Origin: Duncaniella sp.
GTDB lineage: Bacteria; Bacteroidota; Bacteroidia; Bacteroidales; Muribaculaceae
Direction of reading: 5' to 3'
Length of the DNA: 15,310 nt
Assembly (NCBI RefSeq): GCF_029054785.1
Contig: NZ_JAIDEN010000070.1
Location: 1-15,310, forward strand
The notes under the pieces: generated by a model
Database searches by the model: none
What the model saw: only the letters and a program-made list of their open reading frames with translations
What the model was told of the DNA's origin: nothing
Program-made: the position numbers and the translations under genes
Part shown: one piece after another, positions 1-7,728 of the stretch
How positions within the stretch are numbered: the first letter of the stretch is position 1
Layout of the letters: every line of letters begins with the position of its first letter

Positions 1-47
1 GGTCTTCGGGGCGGAGTGACGGGGGACGCCGGAGATGAGGCGGCGTG
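1..47. other. Window edge downstream of zapA, no gene seen
   Basis: This is a short GC-rich stretch beyond the zapA stop codon. I see no ORF and no complete hairpin. In many Bacteroidetes genomes the 6S RNA gene and then rny (ribonuclease Y) follow zapA on the same strand, so a 6S RNA could begin just past this edge. Too little sequence is present to call it. Confidence 0.3.
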
Positions 48-362
48 TCAGCTGTCGGTGTCGTCAGGAAGATCGTGGAGGATGCGGTTGAGACTCTTCT
101 CCAGGCTCTCCAGTGTCTTGTCGACCTTCTGCGACGCTTCCTCGGAGCTGAAATAGAGCTGGGCAAACCTGAAGGTCACCATAGCCAGTATCTCGGCTGA
201 GGATTTATCTTTGAATTCCGCCATCGCAGACCATTTGCGCCAGAGTTCGTTGATGTTGGCCTCGGCCCGTCGGACCACCTCTTCCTGTGAGGCGGGGATG
301 CGCAGGGCCATTCTCGGCTGGTCGGCTATGCGGATTGAAATATTGAGAATCTTTTCAGTCAT
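48..362 (-). CDS. zapA: Cell division protein ZapA
   Basis: The protein has 104 residues from the start MTEKILNISI, which I prefer to an in-frame ATG 8 codons upstream because it overlaps the previous stop as TGATG and begins at the conserved first strand. ZapA proteins bind FtsZ at midcell and bundle or stabilise Z-ring filaments. The sequence fits the family: a short N-terminal beta segment (LNISIRIADQPRMALRIP), a conserved helix with EEVVRRAEANINELW at about residues 27-42, then a long C-terminal coiled coil rich in A, E and K (about 50-98) ending in an acidic tail. Length is normal for ZapA. It sits directly downstream of a coiled-coil gene, overlapping it by one base, so translational coupling is likely. 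The assignment is by family pattern and neighbourhood. Confidence 0.88.
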   Translation of the reverse strand: MTEKILNISIRIADQPRMALRIPASQEEVVRRAEANINELWRKWSAMAEFKDKSSAEILAMVTFRFAQLYFSSEEASQKVDKTLESLEKSLNRILHDLPDDTDS

Positions 363-655
363 CAAATGCTTAGCTGGTTGATGCACTTGTCGATTTCGCG
401 CACTAACTCAGACAGCACTGCGCGCGTGGCTTCAACGTCTCTGTGGTCGGGGGTGAGCACCGAGGCCACTTTCAGATATTCGATCTGCCGGTTAAGGTCG
501 CCGATGGTGCGCTCAAGGCGCTCCACAGTGCCGGTGAGCTCTCTCACCCGGTTTTCGGCTTCCTGCCTGGCCCGCAGCATCAGCTCGTAGCGCTCAAGGA
601 TGAGCGCGGCCTTTGCTTCGATTTTATCGACCCGTTGCTGAAGGTTGGCAGCCAT
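362..655 (-). CDS. Short coiled-coil protein upstream of zapA (ZapB-like role inferred)
   Basis: The protein has 97 residues from MAANLQQRVDK. The reading frame is open for 28 more codons upstream, but that extension is unlike the rest and passes through the probable promoter, so the internal ATG is preferred. Nearly the whole protein is heptad-rich helix (about residues 5-66: repeated L, E and R spacing such as RVRELTGTVERLERTIGDLNRQIEYLK). It ends in a segment LVREIDKCINQLSI, a tail I recognise from small coiled-coil proteins that precede zapA in Bacteroidales. There is no signal peptide or membrane segment, so it should be cytoplasmic. Its stop overlaps the zapA start (TGATG). A function as a ZapA partner, analogous to ZapB, is inferred from context and coiled-coil nature, not from visible homology. 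Confidence 0.78.
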   Translation of the reverse strand: MAANLQQRVDKIEAKAALILERYELMLRARQEAENRVRELTGTVERLERTIGDLNRQIEYLKVASVLTPDHRDVEATRAVLSELVREIDKCINQLSI

Positions 656-674
656 GCTTGTCTGAATTATATCA

Positions 675-682
675 CAAATGTA
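675..682 (-). promoter_or_regulatory. Possible Bacteroidetes -7 element for the coiled-coil/zapA pair
   Basis: On the minus strand this reads TACATTTG, an exact match to the Bacteroidetes -7 consensus TAnnTTTG, 19 nt upstream of the preferred ATG at 655. It would give a very short leader. I see no clear -33 TTTG at the usual distance, which lowers confidence. It lies downstream of the terminator at 751-781, as expected for an independent transcription unit. Confidence 0.45.
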
Positions 683-750
683 AGCATTAATTCCCGAATG
701 GCGGGAAGTTTTGACACGGAAATTAAATCTATGAAACATTATTTAACCAA

Positions 751-781
751 CGCGCCGCCTCCGGTTAGCGGAGGCGGCGCG
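751..781 (-). terminator. 13-bp GC-rich hairpin terminating the pectate lyase gene
   Basis: Perfect inverted repeat: CGCGCCGCCTCCG (751-763) and CGGAGGCGGCGCG (769-781) around a 5-nt loop. It lies about 38 nt beyond the lyase stop codon. On the minus strand the hairpin is followed by a moderately T-rich run (TTGGTTAAATAATG), so it is a reasonable but not textbook intrinsic terminator. A smaller dyad (ACTGAC/GTCAGT, 802-818) lies between it and the stop codon. Confidence 0.8.
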
Positions 782-819
782 GGATAGCGGGCTTATGTCA
801 GACTGACTTGCGGTCAGTT

Positions 820-3800
820 TCAGAAGCGGATCTTGAAGGTCTTGCCTTCTACGCTGACAAGGTAGAAACCACCTTTGGAGAGGGTGAGTTCGGTGTCAGA
901 GCCGTTGGAGCGGGCGCTTGCCACGGTGCGGCCTGCGATGTCATAGACGCTGACGGTCTTGCCGGCAGAGAGGCCGCTGACGCGGATGCCGTCGGCGGTG
1001 GTGCTGACGGTCACGTTGTCGGCGATGACAGAGGCGATGCCGCTGAAGTCAGGACCGAAGTTGCCCTGGGCGTCGGAGATGCGGAAGGCGTTGAGGGTGA
1101 CGTCGCCGCTGACAGAGGCGGGGACGATCTTCACGAAGCGCGATTCGGGGTTGAGTTCGAGCTCGCCCTTGAAGGGAAGTTCGTCCTGAGAGAGGACGCG
1201 GATGGTGCGCCAGGTCGGGGCGATGTCGGCGTTGCGGGTCTCCTGGATCTTGAGGCGGCAGGCCGAGCCTTCGCTTGCCGATACTTCGAGGTAGATTTTC
1301 TTGGCAGTGCCGTCGAAGTAGGCCATCACCTTGTCGTTGCTTGAAGCCGAACGGAAGGTCACGTGGTCGGCGGTTACTTCGCCTGCGTTAGTGCCTCCGG
1401 CGGTGTAGCACCAGTGGGGGTAGTCGTTCTGCTTGTCCTGCACGAGGCCGCCGACGGTTTCGAAGGGTGCCACGGTGTTGAACGGAGCGAAGTTGGCGGG
1501 GAGGGTCTTGATGGCCTTGCCCCAGTGGGTCTCGCCGCTTTCCTTGGCGCGGGGGAAGTCACCGGTGATGAGCTTCACTTCGCCAACGAACGATTTCTCA
1601 CCGCTGACGTCGGTCAGGGCACCTGCGGGGAAGTTGATGACATATTCCGAGTTGGCGTCGAGGGCTTCGTAGCTCACGGTCATGCGGGTGCCGCCGGCTG
1701 CCACGGTGATGTCCTCGAAGCTCTTCTGTCCGGAGATTGAGGCTCCGCCGTTGTATTTGATCTCCTGGTTGAAACCGAGGCTGATGTTGCCGTCGGTGTA
1801 GGCGATGTTGTTGATCTGTTCGCCTGAGGTCAGTTCGAGGGGCTGGTCACCTTCGGGGGCAACGTAGCGCTCCACGAGGATGTCGTTGATGTTGAACTTC
1901 TTGCCGTTGGCGTCGATGCGGAACTTGACTGCACCGGCGTTGGTGTAGGTCTTGGTGTATTTGAAGATGCGCTTCTTGGCGCCGATGGCGTAGCTTTCGG
2001 TGCTTTCCTCGCCGCCTGCTATGGTGACGATCTTGACTGTCTGCTGAGAAGAGCCTGTGTTGCCGAAGTAGACGGTCAGCACGCAGGGACCCTGCACTTC
2101 GGGAGTCTCGATGTAGCCGCCTGCCTTGGTGGTGTTGAACTGGAGAACCCAGGAGGTTGCTCCGCGGTCTTCTTCAGTAGCGGGGCCGTAGTCGGCGTTA
2201 AGGTCTTCAGAGAAGCAATCTTTCATAGCTACGACGCGGATGGCGTTGGATCCGGAGCCGATCACCATACCGTCGAATTCAGCGCGCTGGTTGGCGGCGT
2301 TGAAGATGTTGGTGTTGGCAGAGATCGAACCGTATTTTGCGGCATAGGATGCGGGGCATGTGTGGAAGTCAGTGTAGAAGAGCACACCGCCTGCGGTCGT
2401 GGTGAAGCTGTAAACCTCGCTGGGAGTTGTGCCGAGAGTGTTTGTGGCATCGACGCGCCAGAAGTAGGTCTTGTTGGCTTCGAGAGTGGTGCAGTTCCAT
2501 TCGGTTGCAGTCAGACCCTGAGCGGCAACGGTGAGGTTTTCAGCATCGGTGCCGAGGTAGAGGCTGTAAGTCAGATCGCCGCCATAGGCCTTGCGGTCGT
2601 TCTTCCAGGTGAAGTTGATGCCGTTGGCAATGCCTTCCTTGGCGCCGTTGGCGGGGAAGATGAGTTCTGAAGCGAAGGGTGCTGTCGGATCGCCGGGAGT
2701 CTCGAACGAGAGAGTGTCGGTGAAGTCCGAGTAGAGACCCTTGCCGTCAGTTGCGCGCAGGCGCACCTGATACTGAGTCATCGGGTTGAGGCCGGTGAGT
2801 TCGGTCGAAGCTGTTCCGGCGGGAGCAGTGGCCACTTCAGTGAAGGTCACGCCGCCGTCAGCCGAAACCTCGATTACGAAACCGCATTCGGTGTTCTTGT
2901 TGATGTCCCAGCTGAGAGAGACAGTGGTCTTGGTCGGGGTGCCGAGAGCGAGCTTGATCGGTTTTTTGATGTAGGGGAAAGCCTCGGTGATGGAGTTGGC
3001 ATAGTTCTCGATGTTCATGTAGCCGTTGGCTGCGATGGCCACAGCGTCGGAAGCATCGTTGGGATTGAGGCCGTTGGCGATTTCCCATTCGTCGGGCATA
3101 CCGTCGCCGTCAGTGTCGAGAGGCTTCACACCGCCGGAGAGGACACCGGTTCCTTTGTGAGGAAGCTGTGATTCGCCGCTGATACCATTTTTTGTTCCCT
3201 TTGAGCCGTATGACGCGAGCTCGTCAATAATGTATTGGTCCACTTCGTCTCTGGCAGGGAGTGTCGGACCTACGTTTTCAAGAATCCAGGCATAAGACTC
3301 TTCGGCAGTCATCATGTTCTGTATCGGAGTTATGTGCTGGACTTTCCACTGCGTTCCGGCAGCGATCTTATCGGCATTGGCTGTGTTGAATTCGTCGATC
3401 ACAGCGTTGACGGCATCGATGCTTTCAAGATAGATGCTCTGAGAGCCGTCGCTCTGTGTTCCGAGCATTTCTTCGACAGTCATCAGGTGGCCGTCGAGCA
3501 CACCGTTTTTGTTGTCGTCATAGTAATTGCCTGCACCGAAGAATCTGAAACCCTGTTTGCCGCGGGAGAATGGTTTTGTCGCGCCGTTCCAGGGACCTTT
3601 CATGAAGTAGTTGTTCTGGATGTCAGCCCAAGAGTCACCTTCAGAGTCGCTCATGATGTAGCATCCGCCGTCGCCCCAGTTGTAGACAACGTTGTTGACA
3701 TACTGGTTGAGGCCCTTGACTTTCGGGTTACGGGTCTTGTTTTCGATATATAGGTTACGGTAGAGGGTCACGCCGCCGTCGGTCTGGATAAGACCACCGC

Positions 3801-4380
3801 AGGAGTGAGACTGAAGACCCTGACCGATGATTGAATTCTGGATAGTGATGTTCTGCGGTCCGGTTCCTTTTGAGTTTGATGAGATAGAGAAATTCTCGTC
3901 ACGGCCCCAAAGAACCGAGAGGTGGTCGAAAATCATGTCATGACCGCTGGCCACGCCTGCTGCATCCTTGCCGGAATCGCCTTTAGTACCCATGCGGAAG
4001 CGGATGTAGCGGACGATGATGTTGTTTGCGTTTGAGAAAGAGACGCGGTTGCCGTAGACCTGGATACCTTCACCGGGTGCGGTCTGGCCGAGGACTGTGA
4101 GGTTGCCGCTGAAAACGAGTGTCGATTTGAGCTCGATAACTCCGCTGACGTCAAAGACAACGATTCGGTTCGGTTTGCTGACTGCATCACGCAGAGATCC
4201 GACTCCGGAGTCGTTCAGATTTGTGACATGGTAGATTTCACCGCCACGGCCTCCCGTTGTGTACCGGCCGAAGCCTTCGGCTCCGGGGAATGCGAGAAGG
4301 CTGCTGTCGTCGGCTGCCATTGCTCCTAATCCCAAGGAAAGAGAGCAGACGGCGAGGGCAAGTTTTTTAAGAAATTTCAT
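820..4380 (-). CDS. Secreted multidomain pectate lyase (PL1-like) with T9SS C-terminal tail
   Basis: The protein has 1186 residues. The start MKFLKKLALAVCSLSLGLGAMA is a clean signal peptide; the frame is open 19 codons further upstream, but that part crosses a terminator hairpin. Residues about 29-400 form a parallel beta-helix lyase opening with FPGAEGFGRYTTGGRGGE. FDHLSVLWGRDENFS (151-165) is the likely calcium-binding region, and the R.P..K.G pattern at 217-223 makes R217 the candidate catalytic arginine. PL1 enzymes cleave de-esterified polygalacturonate by calcium-dependent beta-elimination. Next come a calcium-type loop DTDGDGMPDEWE (422-433), two fibronectin-III-like domains (about 475-562 and 568-662), a module shared with the small neighbouring protein (about 664-840), an Ig-like domain (about 845-940), another beta-rich region (950-1105), and a type A T9SS sorting domain (1117-1186, VSVYDIAGRTV, ending KTFKIRF). 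It is probably secreted or surface-anchored and feeds oligogalacturonides to the SusCD pair. Exact substrate is inferred. Confidence 0.9.
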   Translation of the reverse strand: MKFLKKLALAVCSLSLGLGAMAADDSSLLAFPGAEGFGRYTTGGRGGEIYHVTNLNDSGVGSLRDAVSKPNRIVVFDVSGVIELKSTLVFSGNLTVLGQTAPGEGIQVYGNRVSFSNANNIIVRYIRFRMGTKGDSGKDAAGVASGHDMIFDHLSVLWGRDENFSISSNSKGTGPQNITIQNSIIGQGLQSHSCGGLIQTDGGVTLYRNLYIENKTRNPKVKGLNQYVNNVVYNWGDGGCYIMSDSEGDSWADIQNNYFMKGPWNGATKPFSRGKQGFRFFGAGNYYDDNKNGVLDGHLMTVEEMLGTQSDGSQSIYLESIDAVNAVIDEFNTANADKIAAGTQWKVQHITPIQNMMTAEESYAWILENVGPTLPARDEVDQYIIDELASYGSKGTKNGISGESQLPHKGTGVLSGGVKPLDTDGDGMPDEWEIANGLNPNDASDAVAIAANGYMNIENYANSITEAFPYIKKPIKLALGTPTKTTVSLSWDINKNTECGFVIEVSADGGVTFTEVATAPAGTASTELTGLNPMTQYQVRLRATDGKGLYSDFTDTLSFETPGDPTAPFASELIFPANGAKEGIANGINFTWKNDRKAYGGDLTYSLYLGTDAENLTVAAQGLTATEWNCTTLEANKTYFWRVDATNTLGTTPSEVYSFTTTAGGVLFYTDFHTCPASYAAKYGSISANTNIFNAANQRAEFDGMVIGSGSNAIRVVAMKDCFSEDLNADYGPATEEDRGATSWVLQFNTTKAGGYIETPEVQGPCVLTVYFGNTGSSQQTVKIVTIAGGEESTESYAIGAKKRIFKYTKTYTNAGAVKFRIDANGKKFNINDILVERYVAPEGDQPLELTSGEQINNIAYTDGNISLGFNQEIKYNGGASISGQKSFEDITVAAGGTRMTVSYEALDANSEYVINFPAGALTDVSGEKSFVGEVKLITGDFPRAKESGETHWGKAIKTLPANFAPFNTVAPFETVGGLVQDKQNDYPHWCYTAGGTNAGEVTADHVTFRSASSNDKVMAYFDGTAKKIYLEVSASEGSACRLKIQETRNADIAPTWRTIRVLSQDELPFKGELELNPESRFVKIVPASVSGDVTLNAFRISDAQGNFGPDFSGIASVIADNVTVSTTADGIRVSGLSAGKTVSVYDIAGRTVASARSNGSDTELTLSKGGFYLVSVEGKTFKIRF

Positions 4381-4415
4381 GGTTGAAAAATTAAACAGAT
4401 ATTTAGATTTTGAAA

Positions 4416-4448
4416 ACCCCGCAGGGTCGGTTAGCAACCCTGCGGGGT
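4416..4448 (-). terminator. 12-bp hairpin between the small secreted gene and the lyase gene
   Basis: Perfect inverted repeat ACCCCGCAGGGT (4416-4427) and ACCCTGCGGGGT (4437-4448) with a 9-nt loop. On the minus strand it is followed directly by TTTTC, which fits an intrinsic terminator for the small secreted gene ending at 4483. It lies only 35 nt from the lyase start, so the lyase depends on readthrough or on a promoter I could not identify. Confidence 0.8.
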
Positions 4449-4468
4449 AATTTGATTCTTAAAACAGG

Positions 4469-4483
4469 ATCAGCAGCGCTGAT
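4469..4483 (-). terminator. Small stem-loop overlapping the stop codon
   Basis: ATCAGC (4469-4474) and GCTGAT (4478-4483) pair around a 3-nt loop. On the minus strand it overlaps the last base of the TAA stop and is followed by CCTGTTTT. It could be a weak first terminator in tandem with the stronger hairpin at 4416-4448. A chance dyad is possible given the short stem. Confidence 0.4.
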
Positions 4484-5442
4484 TATTTCTGAATGTATTT
4501 TTTACCGTTCTTGATGACGATACCCTTGTAGTTTTCGTCAACCTGAATACCCATAACATTGTAGATGGGGGCGTTTTCGTCAGCTGCGGGGTTGGCGATG
4601 ATGTCTTCAATGCCTGACTGATCAACTGCCGAACCTTCCATCACAACGTGGTAGATGCCGAGTTCGCTGCCGCCGCAACCGATGCGGAATGCGACATTGC
4701 CGGTGAGGCCGGCGGGAAGAGCGACTTCCTGCTTGTAGTAGCGTTTGGCAGTGGCATCAGCGGGACCCTGGACAGCGATTGTTTCGCCTGCAACACCGTT
4801 GACAACGGGAGTTACTTCAGCATAGAGGCCTTTGTCAATGTATTTGCCGCCTGCATGGCCGATCCAGATTGTGAGCTTGGTGGGGTTGCCGATTTCGGGG
4901 AACTGTACGTAAGTTCCTGTGCGGCTGCCGGTGTTTGCGTTGCGGTTGAAAGCAATTGCATGAGTAGACTCAACATGATCGGCTTCAGTAGCTGCGCCGT
5001 AGTCAGAGCCGACAGCATGGGTTCCACCCCAGCCTTTCATGAGGAGTGTGCGGGCCGGGCCGGCACCTTCCTGATCCCAGCAGATGAAGGGGTGGGTCAT
5101 GTCAATGGCAGTGAATTCGCCCTCTTCGCCAGAAAGAGTATAGGTCTGACCGTCGACGAGGTCGATGCAGCGGTTTTTCACTGCTTCCCATTTACCATCT
5201 GAATTTTTTACATTGAACATCGATCCGCAGGTGTTTTTGGCCATGCCGGTTTTGTCGATGAAATCATAGTTTGAGCTGAAACCGAGACCTTCGAGTTCGG
5301 TAGCTTCGTCTACGATAGAGCCTGCTTCGGCAAAGATAGCCTTGCAGTAGAGAGGAGTGTTATTGAAGTCGTAAGTGAAGACTTCAGCATTAGCTCCGAG
5401 AGCAGCGAAAAGAGCTGCTGAGAGGATTAATGATTTTTTCAT
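4483..5442 (-). CDS. Secreted protein sharing a module with the pectate lyase
   Basis: The protein has 319 residues. It starts MKKSLILSAALFAALGANA, a clear signal peptide with probable cleavage after residue 19. I do not recognise a named family. The body (about 21-270) resembles lyase residues 664-840: both open with a YDF/TDF strand, both carry DYGxATExD (here 147-155) followed by an aligned FN, GxYxxxPE and LTxxxGxxG pattern, and both end with a FRI strand. This suggests a shared beta-sandwich module, possibly carbohydrate binding. Residues 293-319 (IYNVMGIQV, then KGIVIKNGKKYIQK) match a short C-terminal tail common on exported Bacteroidales proteins. The gene lies between susD and the lyase, with structured intergenic regions on both sides, so it is probably part of the same uptake locus. 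No catalytic motif is visible. Confidence 0.85.
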   Translation of the reverse strand: MKKSLILSAALFAALGANAEVFTYDFNNTPLYCKAIFAEAGSIVDEATELEGLGFSSNYDFIDKTGMAKNTCGSMFNVKNSDGKWEAVKNRCIDLVDGQTYTLSGEEGEFTAIDMTHPFICWDQEGAGPARTLLMKGWGGTHAVGSDYGAATEADHVESTHAIAFNRNANTGSRTGTYVQFPEIGNPTKLTIWIGHAGGKYIDKGLYAEVTPVVNGVAGETIAVQGPADATAKRYYKQEVALPAGLTGNVAFRIGCGGSELGIYHVVMEGSAVDQSGIEDIIANPAADENAPIYNVMGIQVDENYKGIVIKNGKKYIQK

Positions 5443-5508
5443 TGTGTAGAAATGTTTGATAGGATATAAAATTTATTGGTTAATAATGACCAAATGATAT
5501 TTGAAAAA

Positions 5509-5564
5509 ACAGGAACGGAATTTTTTTCTGCCGGGCAACGGAGAATTCAAAATTCCGTTCCTGT
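5509..5564 (-). terminator. 16-bp hairpin with long loop downstream of susD
   Basis: Perfect inverted repeat ACAGGAACGGAATTTT (5509-5524) and AAAATTCCGTTCCTGT (5549-5564) around a 24-nt loop. On the minus strand it is followed by TTTTTTC, giving a strong U tract. It ends or strongly attenuates the susCD transcript about 70 nt beyond the susD stop. Readthrough could still supply the downstream secreted gene, for which I found no consensus promoter. Confidence 0.82.
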
Positions 5565-5575
5565 TGCGGTTGTTT

Positions 5576-5600
5576 TGACCGCTGTTTAACACAGAGGTCA
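5576..5600 (-). other. Second stem-loop in the susD 3' untranslated region
   Basis: TGACC-G-CTGT and ACAG-A-GGTCA pair as 9 bp with one mismatch around the loop TTAAC. It lies just upstream, in the transcript, of the large hairpin at 5509-5564. A third short perfect dyad, TGAAAG-A-CTTTCA, sits at 5601-5613. Together they make the whole 193-nt gap between susD and the next gene highly structured. They could act in mRNA stability. Confidence 0.45.
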
Positions 5601-5635
5601 TGAAAGACTTTCAGTTTTGAGCAGTCAGAGGCCGA

Positions 5636-7699
5636 TTACTTGTAGGCCGGGTGCTGAGTGAGGTTGGGATTGTCGATGAGCGGATGGCCTGCGCTCTTGC
5701 CGGCAAAGGGACAGAGTTCGGTCTTGTTCTTGACAAATCCGTGATAGATGCCGTATTCGCCTGCAACCCAGTCGGGATACTCACCTCCGTTTTCAGAACT
5801 TGCGAGCGGTTTTGTGTAGACCGAAGAGCCGATGTTAAGGGCAGCTATCGCAGCGGGTGTGTAGCCTGCACAGCGGCGGGAGTTCTTGTTGTAGGTGCTT
5901 GTCCATGCCTGGAACATGTTGACTGTGTACCAGACTTCACTGTCGGATGGAGTGATGCCATGTGCGGCAAGCACTTCCTTGATAGCCTGATTGTGCTTGT
6001 TGCGGTTGCTTGCGGTAGAGGCATTCTTCATTGCGGTGAGTTTTGAGATCTCAGCCTGATCAGTGATGTCGATATAGGGCACTGTGAGGAATTTTTCGCC
6101 ATATTCGCTGGAGCTCATTTCGAGTTTCACAAGACGCAGGCCGGGAACGTCGGCATATTTGCCTGTGCGGTCTGAGAGATCTTTAAGATCCTGCTGGTCC
6201 TGACGGATTTCCTTCTCGATAAGGTTCATGCGGATGAGGTCGCCGCGGACGAGAAGTTCGTCACCGAGCTCCCATTTGCGTTCCTGCATGATGGTTTCGA
6301 GGAATTCATCCCTGTTGGCGGCAGCGATAGGCATCGAGCCGATTCCTGCACGGTCGCGAACCTGCTTGAGGGCTGCTTTGGCGGCATCGTTGGGGCCGTG
6401 GAGGAAGTTCTGGGTCTCGGCATACATCAGAAGGATGTCGGCATAACGCAGAAGGGGTACATCGACATTGCGCTTTGCTGCGGCATAAGGAGCCTGGCAC
6501 CACTGGATGCGGTATTTGCCGGGCATGATGGACGAGTATGTGGTGGCGCAGTTTGTGCCGTCGAATTTTTCGGAATCCGAAAGGAATGTGATTGAGTAGT
6601 TGGCGCAGATGACATCACGGCGGATATCGGCGGGGTCAAACGAGAGATAGTAGGTGGGGAGTTTCACCTGAAGAGTCTTGCGACCTCCGAATGCACCGCC
6701 CATACAGCCGGGCTGGCCGTTGTAGATACCGAAATCAGAGTTTGTTGTTTCGCCGAGCTGGGCGATCTGCCACATCATTTCCTGAGAGCTGATACCGAAG
6801 TTGCGCTGGCAGTAGTTGTAGAAAAGAGTCTGGTAAGGGCTCATGCCGTCGCGACCCTGGGTGATGAGGCTGTTTTCTCCTTTTTCAATGACATCATAGA
6901 GGGCCTGGTCGGCGATTTCATAAAGCTCTTTCACACGGGCTTCGTCGGGGCGACGGTCAAAGTGGAGCGATGAGGCATCGTTGGTCTCGGTGTTCCAGCG
7001 CAGAGAGTATCCGCCGGCGTAGAGGCAGATACGTGCGAGGATTCCTTTGCCGGCCTGACGTGTGAGGCGTTCGGGTGCGGCGCCGTAGTTCGATTCGGAG
7101 AACCAGGGAAGATCGTTGACGCAATCCTGCATTTCTTTGATGATGCGGTCATAGATTTCGTCGCGGTCAGTGCGCTTGGGATACCAGGACTGGTTCTGCG
7201 ATTCGCTGATGGGAGAGAACGCAGCGGGGACATCGCCGTAGAAACGGATGAGTTCGTTGTAGGCGAAAGCGCGGATGAATGTTACCTCGGCGATCAGAGC
7301 CTTGACCTTGTCAGTCTCATGGAGTCCTGCAAGACGTTCGAGAGCGACGTTGCAGGCTTCAATAGTCTTGTAGGACTGGCTGTAAATGGTTGTTGCTGTC
7401 GCGGGAAGAATCGGGTCATAGGCGAAGTTTGCCGAACGCGGACGTCCGCCGTCGATCGCGTCTTCGCTGATTACGGTGACACCCGGATCAATGAACGGAC
7501 GCCAGAGTTCAGAGAAAACAAGTGCGCGGTAGCAGCCTTTTACGTAAAGATCTGCCTTGTTTTCGTCAGAGAAGACGAAATCGAGGTCGTCGGCAGTGAA
7601 GGACGGTTTGTCGAGCAGGTCATCACACGATGTAAGCACCGGCGCGGCTCCGAAGAGAAAGGCAGCTGCGAGAATGCTATATATTTTGTTCTTTTTCAT
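5636..7699 (-). CDS. SusD/RagB-family surface glycan-binding lipoprotein
   Basis: The protein has 687 residues and starts MKKNKIYSILAAAFLFG. It has a lipobox LTSC with the lipidated cysteine at residue 25 followed by DD, as in surface-exposed Bacteroidetes lipoproteins. SusD proteins cap a SusC transporter, bind oligosaccharide and close over the channel as a lid. Family hallmarks are visible: the TPR-like N-terminal half with FIRAFAYNELIRFYGDVP (about 141-158), NVDVPLLRYADILLMYAE (411-428), ERKWELGDELLVRGDLIRMN (473-492), and the closing PLIDNPNLTQHPAYK. It is longer than most SusD proteins (often about 500-600 residues); the excess lies between about 495 and 665. It begins 29 nt after the susC stop, so the two form an operon. 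A pectic ligand is inferred only from the nearby lyase. Confidence 0.94.
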   Translation of the reverse strand: MKKNKIYSILAAAFLFGAAPVLTSCDDLLDKPSFTADDLDFVFSDENKADLYVKGCYRALVFSELWRPFIDPGVTVISEDAIDGGRPRSANFAYDPILPATATTIYSQSYKTIEACNVALERLAGLHETDKVKALIAEVTFIRAFAYNELIRFYGDVPAAFSPISESQNQSWYPKRTDRDEIYDRIIKEMQDCVNDLPWFSESNYGAAPERLTRQAGKGILARICLYAGGYSLRWNTETNDASSLHFDRRPDEARVKELYEIADQALYDVIEKGENSLITQGRDGMSPYQTLFYNYCQRNFGISSQEMMWQIAQLGETTNSDFGIYNGQPGCMGGAFGGRKTLQVKLPTYYLSFDPADIRRDVICANYSITFLSDSEKFDGTNCATTYSSIMPGKYRIQWCQAPYAAAKRNVDVPLLRYADILLMYAETQNFLHGPNDAAKAALKQVRDRAGIGSMPIAAANRDEFLETIMQERKWELGDELLVRGDLIRMNLIEKEIRQDQQDLKDLSDRTGKYADVPGLRLVKLEMSSSEYGEKFLTVPYIDITDQAEISKLTAMKNASTASNRNKHNQAIKEVLAAHGITPSDSEVWYTVNMFQAWTSTYNKNSRRCAGYTPAAIAALNIGSSVYTKPLASSENGGEYPDWVAGEYGIYHGFVKNKTELCPFAGKSAGHPLIDNPNLTQHPAYK

Positions 7700-7728
7700 G
7701 TTGGATTCTTGATATTGGACTACTGAGG

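Noticed and set aside
4381..4437. 19-codon upstream extension of the pectate lyase
   Set aside because: It crosses the terminator at 4416-4448 and would bury the signal peptide.
5509..5564. The susD-downstream inverted repeat as a second invertible element
   Set aside because: The spacer is only 24 nt and a U6 tract follows the stem on the minus strand, which fits a terminator far better.
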